From: Planktomarina sp.
GTDB taxonomy: Bacteria; Pseudomonadota; Alphaproteobacteria; Rhodobacterales; Rhodobacteraceae
Reading direction: 5' to 3'
DNA length: 5,065 nucleotides
Assembly (NCBI GenBank): GCA_022425445.1
Contig: JAKMFM010000098.1
Coordinates: 1 to 5,065, forward strand
Below the pieces are notes generated by a model. That model saw nothing but the letters and a program-made list of their open reading frames with translations. It did no database searches and was not told the origin of the DNA. The position numbers and the translations under genes are program-made. Numbering within the stretch: position 1 is the stretch's first letter; each line of letters begins with the position of its first letter. Of this stretch, positions 1 to 4,616 are shown piece after piece.

Positions 1-11
1 TGCTCTTCAAG

Positions 12-68
12 TTAGCTTTTAATTTTGAGGCTAAACTTCGGCTAACGTTAAATTTTTGAAAATTTAGC
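12..68. repeat. Four GCTAA/TTAGC words in the leader of the GYD gene
   Basis: The AT-rich leader holds TTAGC at 12-16, GCTAA at 30-34, GCTAA at 41-45 and TTAGC at 64-68, so the outer copies are inverted relative to the inner pair. Within this stretch TAAATTTT (49-56) and AAAATTTA (59-66) form a perfect 8-bp inverted repeat around TG. The arrangement could be operator sites or an mRNA hairpin. The words are short and the region is AT-rich, so chance is possible; no regulator is identified. Confidence 0.35.
25..53 (+). promoter_or_regulatory. Weak sigma70-type promoter candidate for the GYD gene
   Basis: TTGAGG at 25-30 (4 of 6 to TTGACA) is followed after 17 bases by TTAAAT at 48-53 (4 of 6 to TATAAT). 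This would give a leader of about 50 bases before the ATG at 110. Two of the GCTAA words lie between the boxes. AT-rich sequence yields such matches easily, so this is only a candidate. Confidence 0.25.
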
Positions 69-109
69 CGGTACATTTAAGCGTGAAACTGAGATTGAAA
101 GGTTGAAAA

Positions 110-439
110 ATGGCTAAGTATTTGGTTCGTGCGGGCTACAATGATAGCGGCTTTAAAGGCATGGTTTCTAATCCATCGGATCGCGGAGAGGCAATTAAAG
201 GCATTACAGCGGCACTTGGGATCATAACTGAATGCATCTACTTCTCACCCTCCACAGCAGAAGCCATCATGATTGTTGACTCTGATGCGGAAAAGAACGC
301 GCGACTAATGATGGTCGTTATGTCGTCGGGAACCTTCACGAGCGGATCCATGATCGAGCTGATTGAGACTGATAGCATGCTCGCTGCCATGCAAGATTCT
401 GGAAAATTGCTGGGCACTTACAAATCTACAACCGGCTGA
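110..439 (+). CDS. GYD domain-containing protein (PF08734-like), 109 aa
   Basis: This is a small, probably cytoplasmic alpha/beta protein of the GYD family, whose biochemical function is not established. The opening MAKYLVRAGY, the following GFKGM segment (residues 15-19), the middle AALGIITECIYFSP (about 34-47) and the EAIMIVDSDAE strand (about 51-61) match the family layout, as does the length of about 100 residues. The name-giving G-Y-D triplet reads G9-Y10-N11 here, so the Asp is replaced by Asn. The ATG start is supported by GAAAGG at 97-102, seven bases upstream, and by the family-like N-terminus. The gene ends in TGA and is followed by about 140 non-coding bases, so it is probably its own transcription unit. 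I infer no pathway from the neighbours, because the next gene is an unassigned membrane protein. The family call is from recognition by eye. Confidence 0.82.
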   Translation: MAKYLVRAGYNDSGFKGMVSNPSDRGEAIKGITAALGIITECIYFSPSTAEAIMIVDSDAEKNARLMMVVMSSGTFTSGSMIELIETDSMLAAMQDSGKLLGTYKSTTG

Positions 440-485
440 TGCTCCGAGCCTTCGCGGTTTTGCAAAAGGCGCGATAGGCGATAAA

Positions 486-541
486 TTGACTATTATTTGA
501 CGGGTAAGAGCGTCTTGATACGTATTACGTAAGACCCGTCA
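486..541 (+). promoter_or_regulatory. Promoter-like, dyad-rich region before the membrane protein gene
   Basis: TTGACT (486-491) and TTGACG (497-502) resemble -35 boxes, but no good -10 box follows at the right distance; TACGTA at 519-524 is the nearest. TGACGGGT (498-505) and ACCCGTCA (534-541) are perfect 8-base inverted repeats. Inside them lie AAGA/TCTT (506-509, 513-516) and an imperfect dyad centred on the ACGTA/TACGT pair near 520-530, closed by GTCTT (512-516) and AAGAC (531-535). This could be an operator over a promoter or a folded mRNA leader. The dyad is directly visible; its role is inference. Confidence 0.35.
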
Positions 542-578
542 TTAGGTTTTGCATATGACACAAAAAGGAGATGATGAC

Positions 579-989
579 ATGATTGATGCAAGTGGTGGAC
601 TGGCGAACTTCATAGCGATCTTAATACCTGCTCTGATGGGGGGATATTATGGTTTTCGCTGCCTATTTTTAAGCGATGCGTTTATCGCGCAATATGGGCT
701 GGGTGCGGGTTCTGAATTTATGGTCAAGCTGAGCGGCACTTACACTTTCACGCAATCGCTCATTTATATCATATTGTTGTTGACCTCTCCGGCAGGCGCG
801 TGGTCAGTCTTTGCCTTTGGGACCATCCAAGCAGCCTTATTCCTTGTGTTTGGTTACACGACGGTAAAGGGCAAATGGGCGCAAGTGGAAGGCGTGAAAG
901 CGACAGCTGAGGGCTATATCGTCCCAGCCATATTACTGGCTTTTCACCTCTATATCATGTTCATGATGGGTGATATCATTTACGCATAA
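579..989 (+). CDS. Hypothetical small integral membrane protein, about four TM segments, 136 aa
   Basis: I do not recognise the family. The protein is strongly hydrophobic, with probable membrane spans at about residues 8-30, 54-70, 74-95 and 113-135, and short polar links: SDAFIAQYGLGAGSE (about 32-46) and a basic/polar loop near KGKWAQVEGVKATAEG (97-112). There is no cleavable signal peptide and no evident catalytic motif; the inner membrane is the likely location. The ATG at 579 is preferred because AAGGAG at 565-570 lies eight bases upstream. The in-frame ATG at 555 and TTG at 549 would add 8 or 10 polar residues and lack a comparable ribosome binding site. The gene stands alone between a dyad-rich leader and a strong terminator, which suggests a monocistronic unit. 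Four-helix membrane proteins of this size are diverse, so no function is proposed. Confidence 0.72.
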   Translation: MIDASGGLANFIAILIPALMGGYYGFRCLFLSDAFIAQYGLGAGSEFMVKLSGTYTFTQSLIYIILLLTSPAGAWSVFAFGTIQAALFLVFGYTTVKGKWAQVEGVKATAEGYIVPAILLAFHLYIMFMMGDIIYA

Positions 990-1013
990 TATCCGAAAGC
1001 TAAGTGAGCTATG

Positions 1014-1064
1014 GATCACTGGTGGCGCGGCGCTATATCGCTCGCGCCCCGGTGATCTTTATAT
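1014..1064 (+). terminator. Strong hairpin terminator after the membrane protein gene
   Basis: GATCACTGG (1014-1022) pairs with CCGGTGATC (1049-1057) with one T-G wobble. GGCGCG (1024-1029) pairs with CGCGCC (1043-1048), and GCG (1030-1032) with CGC (1039-1041). Two single T bulges (1023, 1042) and a six-base loop CTATAT complete an 18-pair stem. It is followed by TTTATAT, a short, imperfect U tract on the + strand. The hairpin sits 25 bases after the stop at 987-989 and before the oppositely oriented tRNA gene. The opposite strand has no T tract, so it is best read as a + strand terminator. Confidence 0.75.
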
Positions 1065-1134
1065 CCAGACCATGCGGCATGCAGGCGACTTGTCACTCTG
1101 CCTCTCAGGCCGCTCAGCGACACATTCAAACAAA

Positions 1135-1211
1135 TGGTAGGCCCGGCAGGACTTGAACCTGCGACCAATCCGTTATGAGCGGACTGCTCTAACCAGCTGA
1201 GCTACAGGCCC
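1135..1211 (-). tRNA. tRNA with CAU anticodon, probably tRNA-Ile2 (lysidine-modified)
   Basis: The complement folds into a full cloverleaf. Acceptor GGGCCTG pairs with CGGGCCT (G1-U72 and U6-G67 are wobbles), and the D stem is GCTC/GAGC. The anticodon stem GTCCG/CGGAT encloses loop CTCATAA, and the T stem GCAGG/CCTGC is perfect with loop TTCAAGT. The anticodon CAT lies at 1175-1177. Discriminator A73 and CCA (1135-1137) are encoded. A CAU anticodon fits elongator Met or the minor Ile2 isoacceptor, in which TilS converts C34 to lysidine so that it reads AUA. The C4-G69 and C5-G68 pairs and overall resemblance to E. coli tRNA-Ile2 favour Ile2. It is not initiator tRNA: the anticodon stem lacks the run of three G-C pairs. 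The gene is divergent from purM and appears to be a single-tRNA unit. Confidence 0.93.
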
Positions 1212-1221
1212 CCGTGAGCCC

Positions 1222-1249
1222 TCACTAGCAGAGAATTCTCAGGGGTCAA
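1222..1249 (-). promoter_or_regulatory. Candidate promoter of the tRNA gene
   Basis: On the - strand TTGACC (1249-1244), within CTTGACC, makes a good -35 box. TAGTGA (1227-1222) lies 16 bases downstream but is a poor -10 match. A start about seven bases past it would fall roughly four bases before the mature tRNA 5' end. Position and the -35 box are the support; the -10 is weak. Confidence 0.35.
1231..1240. repeat. 10-bp perfect palindrome between the tRNA and purM
   Basis: GAGAATTCTC is a perfect palindrome located between the candidate -35 and -10 boxes of the divergent tRNA promoter and upstream of the purM promoter candidate. It could be a small operator. Palindromes of this length also occur by chance, and no matching regulator is known to me for this site. 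Confidence 0.3.
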
Positions 1250-1255
1250 GCTGGC

Positions 1256-1285
1256 TTGATGGACATGTGTCGCCGAGCCTGTTAT
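1256..1285 (+). promoter_or_regulatory. Candidate purM promoter
   Basis: TTGATG (1256-1261) and TGTTAT (1280-1285), each 4 of 6 to sigma70 consensus, are separated by 18 bases. The predicted RNA start near 1292 leaves a leader of about 27 bases before the ATG at 1319, too short for a purine riboswitch. The candidate lies back to back with the tRNA -35 box at 1244-1249. Confidence 0.35.
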
Positions 1286-1318
1286 CGGAGCGGCGAATTT
1301 GCAATAAATGGTGCTCAA

Positions 1319-2359
1319 ATGACCCAAGGATTAACATATGCCCAGGCCGGCGTTGATATTGATGCAGGCAATGAATTGGTGGAACGGATTAAACCGGCCA
1401 GCAAATCGACCCAACGATCTGGGTCAATGTCGGGTCTGGGCGGTTTTGGTGCGATGTTTGATCCGAAAGCGGCCGGATATGAAGACCCGATTCTTGTGGG
1501 GGCGACCGATGGGGTTGGCACCAAGTTGCGGTTGGCAATTGATACGGGTGATGTCTCAACGGTGGGCATCGATTTGGTGGCCATGTGTGTCAATGACCTG
1601 ATTTGCCAGGGTGCGGAGCCTTTGTTTTTTCTTGATTATTTCGCGACCGGCAAGCTGCACGTCGCGCAAGCAACCAAGGTTATTCAGGGCATTGCTGAGG
1701 GGTGTCGCCTGTCTGGCTGCGCTTTGATCGGCGGCGAGACAGCCGAGATGCCTGGAATGTATGCCAAGGATGATTTTGATCTGGCAGGCTTTGCCGTCGG
1801 CGCCATGGAGCGCGGCACGCATTTGCCGCAAGGCGTGGCTGCGGGCGACGTGCTGATCGGACTGCCATCCAGCGGTGTGCATTCGAACGGGTTTTCTTTA
1901 GTGCGCAAAATCGTGGCCGATCACGGACTGACCTGGGATAGCCCGGCGCCATTCGGCACCGACACTCTTGGTGCAGAGTTGTTGACTCCAACGGCCCTCT
2001 ACGTGAAGGCGTGTTTGGCTGCGCTCCGAGCGGGCGGCGTGTATGCAATGGCGCATATCACCGGGGGTGGGTTGACCGAAAACTTGCCGCGGGTGCTGCC
2101 CGATGATCTGGGCGCGACGATTGATTTGCAGCGCATCCCAACTTTGCCGATTATGGCCTGGTTGGCGCAAGCGGGCGGAATTTCAGAGGCAGAAATGCTC
2201 AAGACCTTTAACTGCGGCATTGGCATGATCTTGGTGGTCGAGCCAGCGCAGGCCGTGACGGTGGAAGCCGCTTTAAAGGCGCAGGGAACGAGTCCGGTCC
2301 GCTTAGGCGAAGTGACCCCGGGTCAGGGCGTCACCTACATGGGGCACTTGTCATTTTAA
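1319..2359 (+). CDS. purM: Phosphoribosylformylglycinamidine cyclo-ligase (AIR synthetase)
   Basis: PurM closes the imidazole ring in de novo purine synthesis: it converts FGAM and ATP to AIR, ADP and phosphate in the cytosol. The 346 residues match the usual length of about 345. Family motifs appear in order: ATDGVGTKL (62-70), the GIDLVAMCVND segment (83-93), GAEPLFFLDYFATG (98-111), GGETAEMPGMY (138-148), GLPSSGVHSNGF (181-192) and HITGGGLTENLPRVLP (246-261). Together they cover the N-terminal AIRS half and the C-terminal AIRS_C half. The ATG at 1319 is chosen because MTQGLTYAQAGVDIDAGN is the typical alphaproteobacterial start. In-frame ATGs at 1259 and 1265 and a TTG at 1256 would add up to 21 residues unlike the family and would overlap the promoter candidate. 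No strong Shine-Dalgarno sequence precedes 1319. purN follows almost directly, so the two are surely co-transcribed. Confidence 0.97.
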   Translation: MTQGLTYAQAGVDIDAGNELVERIKPASKSTQRSGSMSGLGGFGAMFDPKAAGYEDPILVGATDGVGTKLRLAIDTGDVSTVGIDLVAMCVNDLICQGAEPLFFLDYFATGKLHVAQATKVIQGIAEGCRLSGCALIGGETAEMPGMYAKDDFDLAGFAVGAMERGTHLPQGVAAGDVLIGLPSSGVHSNGFSLVRKIVADHGLTWDSPAPFGTDTLGAELLTPTALYVKACLAALRAGGVYAMAHITGGGLTENLPRVLPDDLGATIDLQRIPTLPIMAWLAQAGGISEAEMLKTFNCGIGMILVVEPAQAVTVEAALKAQGTSPVRLGEVTPGQGVTYMGHLSF

Positions 2360-2370
2360 ACGTTGCGATT

Positions 2371-2934
2371 TTGATTTCTGGCGGCGGCAGCAACATGCAG
2401 CGGTTGCTTGAGGATATGGACGAGACGCATCCAGGGTGCGCCCGTTTGGTGCTGTCCAACCGGCCTGAGGCAGGCGGGCTGGCCAAGGCACAGGCGATAG
2501 GGGTTGCGACTGAGGTTTTGGACCACCGGCCTTTTGGTGAAGACCGGGCGCGGTTTGAAACTGAGTTGCATAAAATTCTAAAGGCCTATCAGATTGATGT
2601 GATTTGTTTGGCCGGCTTCATGCGCATTTTGGGTACGGATTTTGTCAGCGCTTGGCGCGGGCGGATGCTCAACATTCACCCCTCGCTTTTGCCAAAGTAT
2701 CAAGGTCTCCATACCCATCAGCGGGCTTTGGAGGCGGGTGATAGGCGCGCGGGATGCTCTGTGCATGAGGTTGTGCCGCAATTGGATGCGGGTCCAGTTC
2801 TGGGGCAAAGTGAGGTGCCCATCTTGCCCGGCGACACGGTGCAAGATCTCGCAAATCGTGTTTTGCAGCAAGAGCACCTGCTGTACCCAAAAATTTTGCG
2901 GACTTTTTTGACCCGTTTCGAGCCGCCCAGCTAG
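2371..2934 (+). CDS. purN: Phosphoribosylglycinamide formyltransferase (GAR transformylase 1); 5' end uncertain
   Basis: PurN transfers a formyl group from 10-formyl-tetrahydrofolate to GAR, giving FGAR, in cytosolic purine synthesis. Numbered from the TTG at 2371, visible features are the phosphate-binding loop ISGGGSN (2-8), LAGFMRIL (80-87), NIHPSLLP (101-108) and LDAGPVLGQ (138-146). Catalytic Asn, His and Asp correspond to N101, H103 and D139. The 187 residues are slightly short of the family. The conserved first strand, which should read roughly M-x-VAILISGGGSN, continues upstream in the same frame (NVAI encoded from 2359), but I see no ATG, GTG or TTG there back to at least 2251. TTG 2371 is the first ordinary start yet would cut most of that strand. 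ATT at 2353, eight bases after GGGG (2341-2344) and overlapping the purM stop, would restore it. The frame is certain; the start is not. Confidence 0.93.
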   Translation: MISGGGSNMQRLLEDMDETHPGCARLVLSNRPEAGGLAKAQAIGVATEVLDHRPFGEDRARFETELHKILKAYQIDVICLAGFMRILGTDFVSAWRGRMLNIHPSLLPKYQGLHTHQRALEAGDRRAGCSVHEVVPQLDAGPVLGQSEVPILPGDTVQDLANRVLQQEHLLYPKILRTFLTRFEPPS

Positions 2935-3012
2935 CAGGGGCTATGGCCGCTTTCTTTTCATGGGGTTTCGCCATATTGTGCCCTGAATATCTCTCAAACA
3001 ACCGGACAGCGC

Positions 3013-4170
3013 ATGCAGACATTGACCACAAAAGCCGAGCTTGACGCCTTTTGCACTCGGGCGCAGGGCTATCCCTATGTGACCATAGACACTGAATTTC
3101 TCAGGGAGCGCACCTATTATTCCAAGCTCTGCTTGTTGCAAATGGCGGTTCCGGGGGACGGTGAGGCGGATGCGGTTTTGGTCGATCCCTTGTCGTCTGA
3201 GATGTCACTTGAGCCGCTGTACCGCCTGTTTCGTGACACCTCTGTTGTGAAAGTGTTCCATGCGGCCCGTCAAGATCTTGAAATTTTCTGGAATGACGCT
3301 GAAATTTTTCCTACGCCCCTTTTTGATACACAAATAGCTGCTATGGTCTGCGGCTTTGGCGAGCAGGTGGGGTACGAGACTTTGGTGCGCAAAATCGTCA
3401 AACAACAAGTGGACAAATCTTCGCGCTTTACCGATTGGTCGCGCCGGCCGCTCACTGAGGCGCAAAAGATCTATGCGCTGGCCGATGTCACCCATTTGCG
3501 TGGGGTTTATGAATTTTTGAAAGCTGAATTGGAGCGCACTGCGCGTACATCTTGGGTGGTTGAGGAAACGCAATCTTTGACGGATCCTGCTATATACGAT
3601 GTCGTGCCTTCGGAGGCGTGGCGGCGGGTGAAAACGCGGACCAATTCAAATAAGTTTTTGGCCTATCTTCGCGAATTGGCTGCCTTTCGGGAGTCTTATG
3701 CGAAGACACGAAATATCCCGCGTAACCGTGTGTTTAAAGATGATGCGATGATCGAGTTGGCCTCCACCAAGCCGGCCACGCAAGAGGATTTGAACAAATC
3801 ACGCCTGCTGCTGCGCGAGGCGCGCAAAGGTGACATTGCTGATGGAATTTTGACAGCCATCAAAACGGTGGGTGCCATGGATGCGGATACCTATCCGAAG
3901 CCGCCGAAAGTGAATGATAAGCTGCAGGTCAATTCGGCCGTTGCCGATCTTCTACGGGTGCTATTGAAAGCCAAATCGGAACGCTCCGATGTGGCGCAAA
4001 AGATGATTGCCAGCACGGCTGAGCTGGACGCTTTGGCGGCCGGACAACGCGACGTTCCATCTTTAAAGGGATGGCGTATGGATGTCTTTGGCTCGGATGC
4101 TTTGCGACTTTGCGACGGCAAAGTGGGTTTGGCCGTCAAGGGAAGCAAAGTGAAACTGTTTGAGCTGTGA
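3013..4170 (+). CDS. rnd: Ribonuclease D, DEDDy 3'-5' exoribonuclease
   Basis: RNase D trims 3' ends of tRNA precursors and other structured RNAs in the cytosol using two metal ions. The exonuclease domain spans about residues 1-175. Its acidic residues are visible: D26 and E28 in the TIDTEF motif, D88 in HAARQD, and Y154/D158 in IYALADV, the tyrosine form that defines the DEDDy class. After a linker, the first HRDC domain covers about 205-285 (SEAWRRVK through the RKGDIADGI segment) and a second, more divergent HRDC-like region about 305-380. The length of 385 residues fits the family (E. coli about 375). The ATG at 3013 gives a typical N-terminus, with only a weak ribosome binding site (GGA at 3004-3006). 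A 78-base gap separates it from purN, so it may share the pur transcript or have its own weak promoter. The stop codon lies inside a hairpin. Confidence 0.96.
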   Translation: MQTLTTKAELDAFCTRAQGYPYVTIDTEFLRERTYYSKLCLLQMAVPGDGEADAVLVDPLSSEMSLEPLYRLFRDTSVVKVFHAARQDLEIFWNDAEIFPTPLFDTQIAAMVCGFGEQVGYETLVRKIVKQQVDKSSRFTDWSRRPLTEAQKIYALADVTHLRGVYEFLKAELERTARTSWVVEETQSLTDPAIYDVVPSEAWRRVKTRTNSNKFLAYLRELAAFRESYAKTRNIPRNRVFKDDAMIELASTKPATQEDLNKSRLLLREARKGDIADGILTAIKTVGAMDADTYPKPPKVNDKLQVNSAVADLLRVLLKAKSERSDVAQKMIASTAELDALAAGQRDVPSLKGWRMDVFGSDALRLCDGKVGLAVKGSKVKLFEL

Positions 4171-4178
4171 CACAGCTC
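4162..4178 (+). other. Hairpin/palindrome spanning the rnd stop codon
   Basis: GAGCTGTG (4162-4169) and CACAGCTC (4171-4178) are perfect inverted repeats around a single A. In RNA this gives a seven-pair stem with loop GAC, and the TGA stop of rnd (4168-4170) sits in it. There is no T tract, so a classical terminator is unlikely. It ends 27 bases before the sufE start. It could slow 3' exonucleases, partly terminate, or be a protein-binding site; all are inference. Confidence 0.5.
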
Positions 4179-4205
4179 CAGATGCACGCGATATAGGAGA
4201 GCCCC

Positions 4206-4616
4206 ATGGCGCAAGCCGGTTTTGAAGATCTAGTTGAAACTTTTGAATTTCTTGACGATTGGGAAGAACGCTATCGTCATGTGATTGAGCTGGGCAAAGC
4301 TTTGCCTGATATGCCAGAGGCGCTCAAAGTGCCCGCGACAAAGGTTGAGGGCTGTGCGTCGCAAGTGTGGCTGCATATGACCATTGATAATGGCACTTTG
4401 ACTTTCATTGGCGACAGTGATGCGATCATCGTGCGGGGCCTCATTGCGGTGCTGATAACGCTCTATTCAGGTCTTGCGGTGGATGAGATCGGCAAGGTCA
4501 ATGTCGCCGCGGAACTGGCGCGATTAGGTCTCAATGAGCATCTGTCCTCGCAGCGCTCCAACGGGTTGAGGGCGATGGTGACGCGCGTGGTGCAGACCGC
4601 GGCGGCGGCGGCCTAA
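4206..4616 (+). CDS. sufE: SufE family cysteine desulfuration protein
   Basis: SufE accepts persulfide sulfur from the cysteine desulfurase SufS and passes it to the SUF scaffold for Fe-S cluster assembly in the cytosol. The 136 residues match the single-domain family (about 138). The sulfur-carrying cysteine is C50 in the KVEGCASQVW motif (46-55), equivalent to C51 of E. coli SufE. The flanking DWEERYRHVIELGKALP segment (18-34) and the C-terminal SSQRSNGLRAMV segment (114-125) are also typical. The protein ends in an Ala-rich tail. Start ATG 4206 is supported by AGGAGA at 4195-4200, five bases upstream. The gene lies 35 bases after rnd, suggesting co-transcription, and is separate from any suf operon in view. 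The paralog CsdE has the same fold and cysteine motif; SufE is more likely but not proven. Its stop overlaps that of the convergent DUF1638 gene. Confidence 0.93.
   Translation: MAQAGFEDLVETFEFLDDWEERYRHVIELGKALPDMPEALKVPATKVEGCASQVWLHMTIDNGTLTFIGDSDAIIVRGLIAVLITLYSGLAVDEIGKVNVAAELARLGLNEHLSSQRSNGLRAMVTRVVQTAAAAA

Noticed and set aside
448..474. Terminator after the GYD gene (GCCTT/AAGGC, TCGCG/CGCGA)
   Set aside because: The two stems compete, the loops are large and no T tract follows, so this is not a convincing terminator.
549..578. TTG 549 or ATG 555 as start of the membrane protein
   Set aside because: They add only polar residues and lack a good ribosome binding site, whereas AAGGAG sits eight bases before ATG 579.
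1100..1110. GCCT/AGGC hairpin as terminator of the tRNA gene
   Set aside because: It is a four-pair stem without a T tract on the - strand.
1256..1318. N-terminal extension of PurM from TTG 1256, ATG 1259 or ATG 1265
   Set aside because: The extra residues are unlike PurM N-termini and overlap the promoter candidate; the family-like sequence begins at ATG 1319.
1265..1318. Purine riboswitch in the purM leader
   Set aside because: The predicted leader is about 27 bases and shows no aptamer-like three-way junction.
1680..2048. Minus-strand open frame of 122 codons inside purM
   Set aside because: It is a shadow of the purM coding frame with an Arg/Pro/Ser-rich product and no family resemblance.
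2925..2958. Terminator between purN and rnd ending in the TTTCTTTT stretch at 2951-2958
   Set aside because: The possible stems are only three or four pairs with bulges and are not next to the T-rich stretch.
3205..3573. Minus-strand open frame of 122 codons inside rnd
   Set aside because: It is a shadow of a well-supported RNase D gene with no ribosome binding site or recognisable motif.
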